A DNA stretch of 64,000 nucleotides from contig OX638293.1 of NCBI GenBank assembly GCA_951812335.1, positions 1,224,731 to 1,288,730 on the forward strand, in the 5' to 3' direction. The stretch comes from Rhodothermales bacterium (GTDB lineage Bacteria; Bacteroidota; Rhodothermia; Rhodothermales; VXPQ01). The notes under the pieces are model-generated. The model saw only the letters and a list, made by a program, of their open reading frames with translations, was not told where the DNA came from and searched no databases. The first letter of the stretch is position 1. Every line of letters begins with the position of its first letter. The position numbers were made by a program, and so were the translations under genes. This document shows, piece after piece, positions 63,918 through 64,000 of this stretch.

Positions 63918-64000
63918 ATGCCGCGACGCCTTCGCCTTCTTCTCTATATCATCATACCGCTCATCGTACTGAGCCTTTTTTCCTCGACCATTTTCGAATG
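63918..64000 (+). CDS. Start of a membrane protein (partial, cut by window end)
   Basis: ATG 63918 opens a frame reading MPRRLRLLLYIIIPLIVLSL. The basic start followed by a long hydrophobic helix looks like an N-terminal transmembrane anchor, as in sensor kinases or secretion proteins. Only 27 codons are visible, so the family cannot be named. Confidence 0.5.
   Translation, partial: MPRRLRLLLYIIIPLIVLSLFSSTIFE

Noticed and set aside
1-64000. CRISPR arrays, tRNA genes and prophage genes
   Set aside because: No regularly spaced direct repeats, no cloverleaf-like sequences and no phage structural or integrase genes were recognised by eye.

Overview
The window looks like a GC-rich chromosome segment of a Bacteroidota-related bacterium, most likely of the Rhodothermia type. 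Supporting features are C-terminal T9SS type A sorting domains, TonB-dependent and CarboxypepD_reg/beta-barrel outer-membrane receptors, an LptC-OstA-LptB cluster, a menaquinone (men) operon, and many exported DUF1080, PVC-type dehydrogenase, FG-GAP and CotH/lamin-tail proteins. The taxonomic call is inference; no rRNA or tRNA gene was seen.

Layout. 1-4.9 kb: end of a YfhO-like membrane protein, two glycosyltransferases, a UDP-GlcNAc 2-epimerase and an HprK-like P-loop kinase (surface glycan functions). 5.0-12.9 kb: a YbbR/CdaR-like protein, then menF-menD-menB-menA-menE, several translationally coupled. 13-24.5 kb: housekeeping genes (lptC-like, ostA-like, lptB, aroF-type DAHP synthase, prfA, a GNAT protein, rpsF-rpsR-rplI, dsbD, a HhH-GPD glycosylase, cspA). 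24.6-33.3 kb: two outer-membrane receptors, a DUF1080 protein, a KDG-kinase-like PfkB protein, a shikimate-dehydrogenase-like protein and a lipoprotein. 33.5-40.4 kb: an SPFH gene remnant, then a sugar-acid/sialidase-type cluster (SDR, fucose-isomerase-like protein, Na+/solute symporter, ARMT1-like phosphatase, sialidase-like lipoprotein). 40.4-43.3 kb: a decayed region with a RidA pseudogene, an AlbA_2-type regulator and a FitA/VapC-like toxin-antitoxin pair. 43.3-53.4 kb: a minus-strand set (phytanoyl-CoA-dioxygenase-like, PVC-type dehydrogenase with HEAT repeats, FG-GAP protein, cupredoxin-HEAT fusion), then a Gfo/Idh/MocA oxidoreductase, an MFS transporter and another DUF1080 protein. 53.5-63.8 kb: two tandem, nearly identical ~1,650-residue CotH/lamin-tail/T9SS proteins. 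The last 83 bases start a new membrane protein.

The most unusual structure is a dispersed non-coding repeat of 256-258 bp with 14-bp terminal inverted repeats (GGATACTCTGATTA type). Three complete copies (49445, 52388, 58473), one truncated copy (7535-7677) and two isolated ends (44286, 52290) were found. Three full copies and the truncated one end 35-48 bp before a start codon. Other notable points are the mosaic divergence of the CotH duplicates, a cupredoxin fused to a HEAT domain duplicated from a nearby gene, minisatellite insertions in menD and rpsF, and a leader that may sequester the rpsF ribosome-binding site.

All calls come from reading sequence and translated motifs by eye; no database search was run.
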